Program-made: the position numbers and the translations under genes
Shown: positions 18,205-29,792 of the stretch, in pieces
Layout: the number at the start of each line of letters is the position of its first letter
Numbering within the stretch: position 1 is the stretch's first letter
Assembly: GCF_030687395.1 (NCBI RefSeq)
Contig: NZ_CP117430.1
Coordinates: 4,216,001-4,280,000 of the forward strand
Length of the DNA stretch: 64,000 bases
From: Pseudomonas wuhanensis
Lineage (GTDB): Bacteria; Pseudomonadota; Gammaproteobacteria; Pseudomonadales; Pseudomonadaceae
Direction of reading: 5' to 3'
The notes under the pieces: generated by a model
What the model was told of the DNA's origin: nothing
The model's database searches: none
Seen by the model: the letters and a program-made list of their open reading frames with translations, nothing else

Positions 18205-19253
18205 GGCGGTTGCAGGAGCTGAGTGCAACACGGTTATTGGATTGAAGTGGGCGCATCGTGCCGCATAGCCATGGCCTTTTGCATCACCTCACTCATCATT
18301 TCGATCGGACATTTGAAATCGAAGCGTTTACGGGGGCGCATATTCAGTTGCAAGGCAATGGCATCCAGTTCTTCCTGGCTGTGTCCCGACAAGTCCGTGC
18401 CCTTGGGCAGGTACTGGCGGATCAGGCCATTGATGTTTTCGTTACTGTCGCGCTGCCAGGGGCTGTGCGGGTCGCAGAAGTAAATCGCGATGCCGGTTTT
18501 CTGGGTGCCAGTGGCATGCCATTGAGCGCTGCACTGAAGCCCTCCATCGCCGAGGTTGCCGTCGCATCATTCATCTTCACCAGCATCAGGTAGCCACTGG
18601 TGCGCTCCACCAACGTGCCTACGGACGAGGCGTTGGCCTTACCCTTGATCAGGTCGCCTTCCCAATGCCCCGGCATCAGACGGTCGTCAATCTCCGGCGG
18701 ACGCACATGGATGCTGACCATCTCGGGAATCTGGCCGCGCCGATCCACGCCACCAGAGCGCGGCCTGCGTGTTGTCTTGCTTTGGCGCAGACAGATGATC
18801 AGCTCCTTACGCAGCTCGCCGACCGGCAAGGCATAGATCGTTATAGATCGTCTCGCGACAGACGTAGGCATCTCTGAGGCTGGGAATGTTCATGCTGCGC
18901 AGCTTGCCGGCAATCTGCGCGGGGACAAACGCTCACGCAGCATATGAGCCACCAACTTGAAGCGCTCGCTACCCGGCAACAGCTTTCGCATCGGTCGACA
19001 AACCTGGCGGCGGGCCTGCATCTGCCGCTGGGCCACACGGGCCGAGTAGCCGCCGCAGGCATCTCGATTGCGGCGCAGCTCCCGGCTGATGGTCGAAAGG
19101 GATCGGGTGATCAAGCAGGCAATCCTACGCAGGCTGAAGCCTTGGGCATGACCGATTTGAATGGTGGCGCGCTCTTCAACGCTGAGTTCGGAATAAGACA
19201 TAGGGGCTACACCGTACCGGAAAGGTCAGGTGTTGCACTCAGTTTTTGCCGCC
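18205..19253 (-). mobile_element. IS30-family element A, copy 2 (internal deletion)
   Basis: Same ends as copies 1, 3 and 4. The transposase ORF1 reads from 19201, with a frameshift near its C-terminus. ORF2 reads from 18871 and has lost about 60 bp near 18509 (between GGGTG and CCAGTGG), removing the second catalytic Asp region (MTYDQGREM). Non-functional. It sits between the IS630 scrap and the FMN reductase remnant. Confidence 0.85.
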
Positions 19254-19302
19254 GCCAAGTGAATGATATTTCACACACGGCAATATGAGGCGCAGATCAG
19301 CA

Positions 19303-19882
19303 TGGCAGTCAAAGTTCTTGCACTATCGGGTAGTACCCGCGAAGGGTCGCTGAATCAAAAACTTTTGAACGTCGCCGTGGAAGGTGCTCGGGCGGCGGGC
19401 GCTGAAGTCACAGTGGTGTCACTGGGCAATTTCCTTTGCCATTTTTCAACAGCGATTTGGAGCGAGTGCAGGGTGTTCCGCCTTACGCTCTGGAGTTACA
19501 ACAGCTGTTGAGTGAGCACGATTCACTACTTTTGGCGTCACCGGACTACAACGGCGGCTACACGGCATTGTTGAAAAACGCTATAGATTGGCTTAGTAGA
19601 CCTACGCCAGCAAAGGTTTCGGGTTTGGCTTTTTTTGCAAACAAGGCCTCGGCGGTGATTTCCGCTTCACCGGGACCTATGGGCGGTTTGCGGTCAACCC
19701 TCGCTATCCGTGGCGTCCTGGAAAAGCTTGGGTCGGTGGTTATTCCTCAAACCTTCAGTCTGGGGGCCGCTCACTTGGCATTTGCCGAAGACAGTAGACT
19801 GATCAATGCTGAAGTGGATCAGGAAGTGAAGGCCGTCGGCGCGGCGTTGGTCAAGTTCTCTGAGGTGTTGAAAAAAACCTGA
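19303..19882 (+). pseudogene. NAD(P)H-dependent FMN reductase, one-base deletion
   Basis: The start ATG at 19303 gives MAVKVLALSGSTREGSLNQK, the phosphate-binding start of flavodoxin-like FMN reductases. Near 19434 one C appears missing (SLGNF(P)LPFFNSD), and the rest reads in the next frame to 19882 (SPDYNGGYTALLKNAIDWLSR, SASPGPMGG). The restored protein would be about 192 aa. It could have supplied reduced flavin for nitroaromatic reduction, given the nitroreductase, LysR and PnbB-like neighbours. Confidence 0.8.
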
Positions 19883-19917
19883 AGCGTCGAGCTATAACTT
19901 GTCGACAGCAGCCTTGC

Positions 19918-20901
19918 TCAATCCTGAGATTGACTAGTGTCCAGCGCGGCCGCACTGATTTGCTCTTGTAGCCAGCGTTGGGCAGTATCGTTGTCATTAT
20001 TCATGTGCCAGATCATGTCAAGTCGCTGACGGGTAACAGGGTAAGGCAGCGATTTGATTTTAAAGCCCAGACTTCGGGCAAATGTCTTGGCCAAAGGCTG
20101 CGGAATGATCGCAAGCAACTCACTGTCCTCCAGTAGCATCGGCAATGCGAGGAAATGCGGCAGCACAATTTGCCTGCGCACTGATAATCCCGCCCCCGCG
20201 AGTGCACGCTCTAGCGCCTCGCGATCATACATCTCTGCCTGACGCGCCAATCCACGCTCAAGAATGTAGGCGCTATGGGCGCCTTCCGCACCCAGCGAGA
20301 CCACGGCCAAAGGAAACTCGGCCATGTCTTGAAGTCGCACCTCGTTGTCACCAGTTGGGTGAACACCACTGCAAACAAGCACTTCGTCCTGCAAAAGCAG
20401 CAGTAGCGACCGCAGCCGATCTGGGATACTGCGAAATGTGCCGATCGCAACGTCTATTCGGCCAAGGTCAATCTGTTCCGCCAAGTCTAGTCGCGTCGAG
20501 GGTGTAATCATCAAGTTGATACCTGGTGCCAATGTTGCTAATCGACGATTGAGTCGCGGTAGCAGTGTTGCCGACACGTAGTCGTTCGCCGCTATCACAA
20601 AGGAACGCTTGACACTTTTCGGTTTGAAGGCCGAATCGGCCGGGCTTAAGGCGAGACTTATACTGTGTAAGGCGGCACGAAGCGGAACGCTGATTTCGAA
20701 CGCATAGCTCGTTGGCGTCATCCCTTTACCTGTACGGACGAAAATTTCTTCGTTCAGGCTATCGCGCAATCGAGACAGGGCATGGCTGACGGCGGACTGG
20801 CTTAAATGTAATCGTTGGCTAGCGCGAAGGACGCTGCGCTCCTCCATGACAGCATCGAAAACCCTAATCAAGTTTAGGTCCAGCTTGTCAAAGGCGATCA
20901 T
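19918..20901 (-). CDS. LysR-type transcriptional regulator
   Basis: Preferred start ATG at 20901 (MIAFDKLDLNLIRVFDAVME, 327 aa); a longer frame up to 21009 adds 36 residues unlike LysR proteins. The N-terminal winged HTH is typical (RASQRLHLSQSAVSHALSRLRDSL), followed by a linker and a LysR substrate domain (NDYVSATLLPRL...). Divergent from the PnbB-like gene at 21084 with a 183-bp shared promoter region, the usual arrangement for LysR autoregulation and activation of the neighbour. By position a PnbR-type regulator; the effector molecule is inferred. Confidence 0.85.
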   Translation of the reverse strand: MIAFDKLDLNLIRVFDAVMEERSVLRASQRLHLSQSAVSHALSRLRDSLNEEIFVRTGKGMTPTSYAFEISVPLRAALHSISLALSPADSAFKPKSVKRSFVIAANDYVSATLLPRLNRRLATLAPGINLMITPSTRLDLAEQIDLGRIDVAIGTFRSIPDRLRSLLLLLQDEVLVCSGVHPTGDNEVRLQDMAEFPLAVVSLGAEGAHSAYILERGLARQAEMYDREALERALAGAGLSVRRQIVLPHFLALPMLLEDSELLAIIPQPLAKTFARSLGFKIKSLPYPVTRQRLDMIWHMNNDNDTAQRWLQEQISAAALDTSQSQD

Positions 20902-21083
20902 AGGAAATATCTCGGAGGCTGCAGAGCTGACCAGCTGGAGATTGGAGTCTAGAAATGTCTCGCTGGCAAGCTTAAAAGTCGTAAGCTCATGCATATTTTG
21001 CATTTTCACCGTGCAGGAAGTTCCCTTCTTTTTGGGAGGAGTATGTGCGAAGGTTTAAAAAATGAGAAAAAGAGTGACGGTTA

Positions 21084-21614
21084 ATGAGTAAGCGAGAAGA
21101 GCTGATAAACTTGTGCATCGAATTTCTTTCTAAGATAAAAGATAAGACGGCTAGCACAGATATTGAACAATGGTTGAACGAAGTCTACGGTCCTGAAACA
21201 GAAACTTACCAGGTAATAGCGGAGCTAGTCATTGAAGGTGTTGCGCAAGGCTGGGCGGCAAACACTGAAATCAGTGGGCCGCACTATCGTCGCAGCCGGC
21301 TGTGTGAACCTTGCGCTGAGACTTTTTATTTCAGCATCACTACCGTGTTCATGGACAGTAAGGGACACGAGTTGGACAACTTGGAGCGTACATTCCGGGG
21401 TGACTATCACCGTCATCCATATGGTGAATTGAATATGGTCATTCCCCTTGATGAGCACGCTGTACTTGCTGGGCCCAACGGATGGCAAGGTGCAGGTTGG
21501 ACTGCGCCATCTCCCGGTAGCCATCATTATCCAGAAGTCAAGAATGGCGCGCTGATTGCGTTCTTCTTCTTGCCCGCAGGACGGATTGCCTACGATCTAC
21601 AGGTTAAAGGCTGA
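21084..21614 (+). CDS. pnbB: 4-hydroxylaminobenzoate lyase-like protein (PnbB/DUF4863 family)
   Basis: 176 aa. N-terminal helical segment (1-60) followed by a cupin-like C-terminal half with conserved His/Glu residues (YHRHPYGELNMVIPLDEHAVL, PGSHHYPEVKNGALIAFFFLPAGRIAYD). I recognise this as the DUF4863 family, which includes PnbB, converting 4-hydroxylaminobenzoate to protocatechuate and ammonia. Divergent from a LysR gene. With the nitroreductase at 8153 it would make a two-step 4-nitrobenzoate to protocatechuate route, now separated by more than 10 kb of inserted DNA. The ORF is intact. Family recall is from memory; activity untested. Confidence 0.65.
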   Translation: MSKREELINLCIEFLSKIKDKTASTDIEQWLNEVYGPETETYQVIAELVIEGVAQGWAANTEISGPHYRRSRLCEPCAETFYFSITTVFMDSKGHELDNLERTFRGDYHRHPYGELNMVIPLDEHAVLAGPNGWQGAGWTAPSPGSHHYPEVKNGALIAFFFLPAGRIAYDLQVKG

Positions 21615-21635
21615 AGGCATGTGTTTTTGTAGTGG

Positions 21636-22798
<1,163 letters not shown>

Positions 22799-22916
22799 TT
22801 GACACCTCGATCTGGCGAGCATTCTCGCCTAAATGGGTGTCCGGTTTCATTAGACCACTACATTTTAACGTTATTTGGGAGAGAGTACGGGAATGAGGCG
22901 CCATGGCTAATAGCGT

Positions 22917-24023
22917 GGCGGTTGCAGGAGCTGAGTGCAACACGGTTATTGGATTGAAGTGGGCGCATCGTGCCGCATAGCCATGGCCTTTTGCATCACC
23001 TCACTCATCATTTCGATCGGACATTTGAAATCGAAGCGTTTACGGGGGCGCATATTCAGTTGCAAGGCAATGGCATCCAGTTCTTCCTGGCTGTGTCCCG
23101 ACAAGTCCGTGCCCTTGGGCAGGTACTGGCGGATCAGGCCATTGATGTTTTCGTTACTGCCGCGCTGCCAGGGGCTGTGCGGGTCGCAGAAGTAAATCGC
23201 GATGCCGGTTTTCTGGGTGATCTCGGCGTGTCGCGCCATCTCCCGGCCCTGGTCGTAGGTCATGCTCTTGCGCATTGCCAGTGGCATGCCATTGAGCGCT
23301 GCACTGAAGCCCTCCATCGCCGAGGTTGCCGTCGCATCATTCATCTTCACCAGCATCAGTAGCCACTGGTGCGCTCCACCAACGTGCCTACGGACGAGGC
23401 GTTGGCCTTACCCTTGATCAGGTCGCCTTCCCAATGCCCCGGCATCAGACGGTCGTCAATCTCCGGCGGACGCACATGGATGCTGACCATCTCGGGAATC
23501 TGGCCGCGCCGATCCACGCCACCAGAGCGCGGCCTGCGTGTTGTCTTGCTTTGGCGCAGACAGATGATCAGCTCCTTACGCAGCTCGCCGACCGGCAAGG
23601 CATAGATCGTTATAGATCGTCTCGCGACAGACGTAGGCATCTCTGAGGCTGGGAATGTTCATGCTGCGCAGCTTGCCGGCAATCTGCTCGGGAGACAAAC
23701 GCTCACGCAGCATATGAGCCACCAACTTGAAGCGCTCGCTACCCGGCAACAGCTTTCGCATCGGTCGACAAACCTGGCGGCGGGCCTGCATCTGCCGCTG
23801 GGCCACACGGGCCGAGTAGCCGCCGCAGGCATCTCGATTGCGGCGCAGCTCCCGGCTGATGGTCGAAGGGGATCGGGTGATCAAGCAGGCAATCCTACGC
23901 AGGCTGAAGCCTTGGGCATGACCGATTTGAATGGTGGCGCGCTCTTCAACGCTGAGTTCGGAATAAGACATAGGGTCTGCACCGTACCGGAAAGGTCAGG
24001 TGTTGCACTCAGATTTTGCCGCA
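22917..24023 (-). mobile_element. IS30-family element A, copy 3
   Basis: Ends as in the other copies. ORF1 at 23576-23971 is complete. ORF2 starts at 23640 but a missing base near 23359 (TSGYL to TSGY stop) splits it; the remaining DDE part reads in 22946-23356. Non-functional transposase. Confidence 0.85.
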
Positions 24024-24091
24024 GCCCTTCACAAAACAAAGAGAAATATGACAGGCAAAAGATTTCTTGCAGTGGAGCCTGTTATTAATCC

Positions 24092-24626
24092 CTGAATTCA
24101 TAGAATAAGTGAAACGCTTGAAACGCTTGAAACGAGAGGCAGAGAGCCCGCCACCGGTAGAATCCAAGCTCTCACACCAAAGGATTCAAGCGCAGATGAC
24201 CACGCCTTACCGGCAGCTGACTCAGGGCCAACGTTACCAGATTGAGGCAGGCCTGAGGGCCAAAGAGAGCCAAGCCAGTATTGCTAAACAGGTGGGTGTG
24301 CATCCTTCGACGATCAGCCGTGAGGTTCGCCGTAACAGCCCTGAAAAGAGTTACCTGGCGGTTTGTGCGACCCATGAAAGTGATGCCCGGCGAGCCGGAG
24401 CGCGCAAGTTTTGCAAGTCGCTCATCTGGCTGAGCCATCACTTGGCAATATGGCTCAAGCATGGGATGAGCCCGGAACAGATTGCTCATCGGTTGAAGCA
24501 AGAGAGGCCGGATCAGACGGTCAGTCATGAGTGGATTTATCGGTTTATTGCTACCGACAAACGGGGCGGCGGCGAGCTGTATACGTATCTTCGACACCGT
24601 CGAAAACGCTACCGTAAACGCTATGG
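24092..24626 (+). pseudogene. IS30-B copy 2, truncated transposase
   Basis: The left end CTGAATTCATAGAATAAGTG begins at 24092. The transposase starts at 24196 (MTTPYRQLTQGQRYQIEAGL) and is about 90 percent like copy 1 by eye. It is cut at 24626 by the terminal repeat of a Tn3-family transposon, so only the HTH and linker remain. Confidence 0.85.
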
Positions 24627-24664
24627 GGGGTCGCCTCAGAAAACGGAATTTAATGTACGTTAAG
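24627..24664 (+). repeat. Tn3-family 38-bp terminal inverted repeat
   Basis: GGGGTCGCCTCAGAAAACGG followed by ...ACGTTAAG. The CTCAGAAAACGGAA core and TAAG end are those of Tn21/Tn3-group ends. It marks the left end of the transposon holding tnpR and tnpA to the right and is inserted in IS30-B copy 2. Confidence 0.8.
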
Positions 24665-24683
24665 CATGAAGCCGGTCATCAAT

Positions 24684-25352
<669 letters not shown>

Positions 25353-26210
25353 ATGCCACGTCGTTCGATTCTTGCCCTCGCCGAGGGGGAAAGCTTACTG
25401 GCGTTGCCAGACTCCAAAGATGACCTGATTCTTCACTACTCTTTCAGCGACGCCGATCTGACCCTCATTGGTCAACGGCGCGGGTCTGCGAATCGGCTGG
25501 GCTTCGCTGTACAACTCTGTTAGATGCGCTATCCCGGCGTAACACTTGCGGTGGATGAAGAACCATTCGCGCCATTGCTGCACCTGGTGGCCACGCAGTT
25601 GAAGGTGCCACCTGAAGCATGGGCGGACTATGGGCAACGCGCCGAGACGCGTCGCGAGCACCTATTGGAATTACAAGCGCTTTTTGAATTTCAGCCATTC
25701 ACAACACGGCACTATCGTCCCTGTGTTCATAGCCTGGATGAATTGGCATGGCAGTCCGATAAAGGCTTCGTGTTAGCGACGGAATTGGTCGAAGGGTTAC
25801 GACAAAAGAACATACTGCTTCCATCACTAAGCGTCATCGAGCGCATTTGTGCTGAGGCAATCACCGGTGCCAACCGGCGCATTTACGAAACCTTGTCCGA
25901 GCCTCTTTCGAATACACACCTCGGTTGCCTCGACGGCCTGCTCAAGCGCCGAGATAAAGGTCAGGCCACCTGGTTGGCCTGGCTGCGCCAGTCGCCGATT
26001 AAACCAAACTCGCGGCACATGCTTGAACATATCGAGCGCCTCAAAGCATGGCAGGCCTTTGATCTGCCCGCAGGGGTCGAGCGGCTGGTTCATCAAAATC
26101 GCTTGCTAAAGATCGCCCGTGAAGGTGGCCAGATGACTCCTGCTGACTTGTCCAAGTTCGAGCCACAGCGGCGCTACGCCACCCTTGTGGCGCTGGTCAT
26201 CGAGGGTATG
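25353..26210 (+). pseudogene. tnpA: Tn3-family transposase TnpA, nonsense codon and truncated
   Basis: Starts at 25353 ([20 protein letters not shown]) with a good AAAGGAG. An in-frame TAG follows VQLC at about 25522, after which the frame continues (MRYPGVTLAVDEEPFAPLLH) through the N-terminal domain to about residue 285, where an IS21-type end replaces it. The catalytic C-terminal two thirds is missing. Confidence 0.85.
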
Positions 26211-26388
26211 GCTGTTGCCGCTGACCGAAAACTGACCCAGTAAAGGCTGTTCTGCCGACTGAAAACTGACCCAGGTGTTCAACTGCTTCTGCTCAATTTC
26301 CGGGTAGGAGAACACAGGGTGATCAGCATGGAAATGATGGGGAAAATTCGGCGGATGTACTTTCGCGACAAGCTGTCGCTGCATCAGA
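26211..26388 (+). mobile_element. IS21-family left end with start of istA
   Basis: Two copies of a GACTGAAAACTGACCCAG-type multiple terminal repeat (26220-26236 and 26257-26274), then ATG at 26329 giving MEMMGKIRRMYFRDKLSLHQ, an IstA N-terminus. Homology stops about 26388; what follows encodes only a short hydrophobic tail ending at 26458. Confidence 0.7.
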
Positions 26389-26483
26389 TAGTGGTTGTCG
26401 CTGCAGTGGTAGTCGCCCTCTCCTCCGGTCTATGGGGAGGACAAGGTTGGTTAGTTTGAATGCCACTTAGGAAAATGGAAGAA

Positions 26484-26537
26484 AGCCCGCAGCACACAGG
26501 GCCGTTCACTGGGCCTTGTGTGCTGCGGGCTTTTTTG
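26484..26537 (+). terminator. strong rho-independent terminator
   Basis: A stem of at least 14 bp (AGCCCGCAGCACAC / GTGTGCTGCGGGCT) with a short loop region and six T after it. It would end plus-strand transcription coming from the IS21/Tn3 side. Confidence 0.9.
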
Positions 26538-26590
26538 CTGCAGTAATTTGAAAACGTCGCATTTATTTCAATAAACGAGGCAAAGAGACC

Positions 26591-27013
26591 TTACGCGTTA
26601 CCAACGCCCTCTGGCCGGCGTCTGCGAAGAAACAGCATCGCCTCCGGGAGAAGCGGGAGGAGCAGCAAAGTCCCCAACCCTACGAACAGAGCAACCTCCG
26701 TGGGCTTACCACCGGCGACCCGCGACTTTGCATAAGCGAGTGGGTACTTGCCCTGTTCCAACTCCACAGCCAACCCCGTTTCACTTACAACTTCCCAGGT
26801 GAGGCGCAGAGTGCCTTGTAACGCTCCTCGGAATTTGCAGCGCGCATTCTCCACTGGAAGATTGAGTGATTGGCAAACCTCCGGCGGCATGCCAATGAGG
26901 GTTCCATCCTCGATCACCATCGCAGCTGAATAGACTCGCGGGAAAGCCCAAAAACGCCACGACCCAAACCCAAACGAGAAATCCAAAAAAACCTGATGCT
27001 GCCCACGGATCAC
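26591..27013 (-). pseudogene. membrane protein of unknown function, probable frameshift
   Basis: The listed frame starts at a GTG (27013). The other frame starting just upstream (MRSDPWAASGFFGFLVWVWV, about 27023) gives a far better membrane segment and meets this frame near 26930 (SLFS/SAAMVIEDG), suggesting one indel. The remaining protein has a periplasmic-like domain (AAMVIEDG...KYPLAYAKSRV) and a second hydrophobic segment VALFVGLGTLLLLPLLPEAM with an Arg-rich tail. No family recognised. Neighbours are mobile. Confidence 0.45.
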
Positions 27014-27205
27014 TCCTCATAAAGATCATGCGGATATTCTCGCACCCGACGAAGAAAACGAAACTTCTGATTTGCTCCTGGTGCTTGGTCCAATCGGCAC
27101 TACGCGCAGAAGAGCCATTGAAGTTGCAGTTTTGGGAACGCATGGAAGATCTGGATCAGAAACGGGCGTCGCGCCCTCCTCTGGCCTGGCAGCGGTGTTT
27201 ACAGC

Positions 27206-27654
27206 ATGAGTTCTTTCCCCAAAAAATTCCCAACCATCAATTTTTCAACTCAGTACGGCCTGGCACTCGACGACTCTGACAATTGGATCATTGTCGACCT
27301 ATTCGCTGGCGGTGGTGGCGCTTCGACCGGGTTGGAAATGGGTTTGAACAGGCCGGTGACCATTTGTGTCAACCACAACCCGACCGCCATCTCGATGCAT
27401 GCTGCGAATCACCCACATGCTGAGCACTATCAAACGGATGTGTGGGGCGTTGATCCCGTTAAGGCCTGCCGTGGTCGAACTGTAGGCTTCGCCCATTTCT
27501 CGCCCGACTGTACTCACCACTCCCAGGCGGCCGGCGGTCAGTCGCGCAAGAAGGAAATCCGCGACCTCGGTTGGGTAATCATCAAATGGGCCGGCAAGGT
27601 CCGACCGATTACGATCAGTATGGAAAATGTTCGCCAGATGCAGCTTTGGAGCCC
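27206..27654 (+). pseudogene. phage-type DNA cytosine methyltransferase, N-terminal fragment
   Basis: About 150 codons: motif I DLFAGGGGASTGLEMG, motif IV variant SPDCTHHSQAAGG, motif VI-type ENVRQMQLW. This is the SPDCTHxS subgroup common in prophages. Homology ends at about 27654, where a 75-bp piece of the translocator gene begins; the target recognition domain is absent. Confidence 0.8.
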
Positions 27655-27729
27655 AACTCGCCCCCCTACCGCCCCAGCCATACGACCGAGACCAGCCGAG
27701 GCTTCACGTCCGGCGATACTGCGTGCTGC
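27655..27729. repeat. 75-bp displaced copy of the translocator gene
   Basis: Identical or nearly so to 15517-15591 (the antisense of the translocator's Gly/Ala-rich region), in the same plus orientation. It is joined on both sides to unrelated DNA, so it is a recombination scar. Bases 27730-27857 contain nothing I can name. Confidence 0.85.
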
Positions 27730-27857
27730 CAAATCTGATGTGTGCTGCATGGGGATTGGCAGAGCTCCGGGGGCTCACTGCATTCGTTCCTAGTGTCTCA
27801 CCACTTTTTAGAATGCAAGGGCTATCCCACAGGATTAAAATTCGAGCCGCTCGCAGC

Positions 27858-28866
27858 ATCCCCCGTTGTGTTCGGCGCAGGCGGATATGCGCCTTCGACA
27901 GCCTTGGGGTGGTGCGGCTCAGGGCGCCGATTCACCTGTTTCGTTTATACGCAATCCAAGGGCATCGCACGTCGACTTCTCAGGGAGGAGCAATGATCCG
28001 CATGCGCACACATGCTGTCTGGGTGGCAAAGCCCAGTCGGAGCCGTTGGCCCAGTTCATTGCTCTTATCGTCGATTTTATCAAGCGTCTTCAAGCTATTA
28101 TGAGCGACGCAGGTACGTCGCAGCCGGATAGCTTTGGCGAAACGGGTCGCCGCCAAGCCAGTTGTAACGAGCGCGCGCCTACTCAAGACCCGACGCAGGA
28201 AAGTGTTCGTCCGGGCACAAATAGGACGGGGGGAAGGGGAAATGTTCCCTCTGCTTCACCTGTACTGGGCCACCAGCTTAGCGTGCAGAAGTCGCCACAG
28301 GATGTGATTGCCTTGGCTAATGATCCGGAGCGTGGCGAGGTGATAAAGGTGGGTTTCAACAAAGGTCATTACACTCAAAATTCCACCAGTCCCCGGGCTG
28401 AAATCAAGAGTGAAACCCTATTGCAAGAAGGGCAGCCCTACCGCTTTACTTTTGGCATGAAGCGTGAGGCAGACAACGACGGCACTTTCTTTCAGGTGCT
28501 GGACCACAACAACGCCAAGCCCAGCCCGCGTGCTTGGATGGCCAGTATCAGTTGCACCTTAAAACTAGTGACGCCAGCAATGCACCCTCTAAAGTGTTCA
28601 ACATTGGCCAGCCTGGAGACGCCTCCAAAGACGTGGGCAAGTGGACGGATTTTCAAATTGATTTCAAGCGCGACATCGGCGACGGTTCGATCAGCGTGAC
28701 GAAGAATGGACAGGACATTTTTGATAAATCCGGAATCTCGACCATGTTTGATACCCGAAGTGACAACGCGTATGCCAAATTCGGACAATACCGCAATGAA
28801 GGCGATGGGACGCCTGCGGTCAGCTATTTCTCGGGGTTCAATATTGCCTCTCCATTACGCCAATGA
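27858..28866 (+). pseudogene. polysaccharide-lyase-type gene, copy 2 (5' truncated, 13-bp deletion)
   Basis: Matches the lyase gene at 13089-14159 from codon 17 on, without promoter or start. A 13-bp deletion near 28542, between direct repeats GGATGGCCA, shifts frame; the C-terminal domain resumes in 28534-28866. It sits in the opposite orientation to copy 1, being part of the inverted duplication 27858-29372. Confidence 0.88.
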
Positions 28867-28956
28867 CCGAAGAGTTGTAATCAGTTCATTTGCCGGGTAC
28901 GAATCCATTCTGGGCACTGTCCAGCAGCTGAGGGGTAAGTAGTAATACCGGCATTC

Positions 28957-29202
28957 ATGACTACTGGCCAGTTCCGCAATTTCTCCCAGAAGTTTTTATG
29001 GGTGGAGCAGTCGGTGTGCGCTTCGGCAACCTCCGAAGTCACGCGACACAAACTCGAAAACACCTCGGATGAGCCGATCAAGGCGGAGCTGCACCATTGC
29101 GTTGGCTCTTTCAAAGCTCTAGCACCCGGTCATGAACCAATCTTCGGCCCCCCCTTGGGCCTTATAGGCTTGGCATTTATATGTAATGGAAGGAACTTGT
29201 AA
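28957..29202 (+). CDS. small ORF of unknown function (81 aa), duplicate
   Basis: Second copy of the ORF at 12763-12996. Same N-terminus (MTTGQFRNFSQKFLWVEQSV) and middle; the C-terminus differs after PIFGPP because the C tract has 7 instead of 12 bases. Function not recognised. Confidence 0.35.
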   Translation: MTTGQFRNFSQKFLWVEQSVCASATSEVTRHKLENTSDEPIKAELHHCVGSFKALAPGHEPIFGPPLGLIGLAFICNGRNL

Positions 29203-29206
29203 CGGA

Positions 29207-29645
29207 TGGAACCTAATATTTCCCATAATCAACAGCCTCTCGCCCCTATAGAGCGCCAAGTACAACACCAACCCCTATTTTACCCCCAGCGGCCGCTACA
29301 GACTTGATTCCAATGGTTCCTACTGGTACGAACAGGGCAACGATCAGTTCGGAGCTTCCCTCAGATAAGACGACGGGTCGTTGAGAACTCGCAGCGGCGT
29401 CGCCAGCGCCCTGCACGCCGTCGGATTGGGGGCAGATACATCGCGCATCACGGCCCGGCTGCAGGCCGCCGGGGGGCACGGAAACTGCGCGGCGCCACGG
29501 ATGCTCAGATCGACGCGCACCTGCACAACGACGAGGGGGCGTTGAGAACTCGGAGCGACGTCGCCAGCGCCCTGCACGCCGCCGGATTGGGGGCAGATAA
29601 TAGGCGTATCGCGGCGGCGCTGCGGGCCGCGCGTGGACCGCAATA
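29207..29645 (+). pseudogene. chimera: F-box-type effector N-terminus fused to 54-residue repeat tail
   Basis: Begins MEPNISHNQQPLAPI like 12743 but frameshifts within 30 codons and stops. At 29365-29372 (GACGACGG microhomology) it switches to the repeat region of the 29.8-32.5 kb effector, with about 1.7 repeats, one frameshift (a G missing in the G run near 29475) and the normal RGPQ end at 29645. It records illegitimate recombination between two effector genes. Confidence 0.8.
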
Positions 29646-29792
29646 ATCTAGATAACCCACTTGCGTCCAATTATTTTTAATCATTTTACGTTTGCTAAGC
29701 CACTCACAAGACGTAGACATGCGTCTTGTGCGTGAGTTCTTAGACTAGCTCTACGTATTTGGACACCCCCAGCACTTCGCAGGAACAACTAT

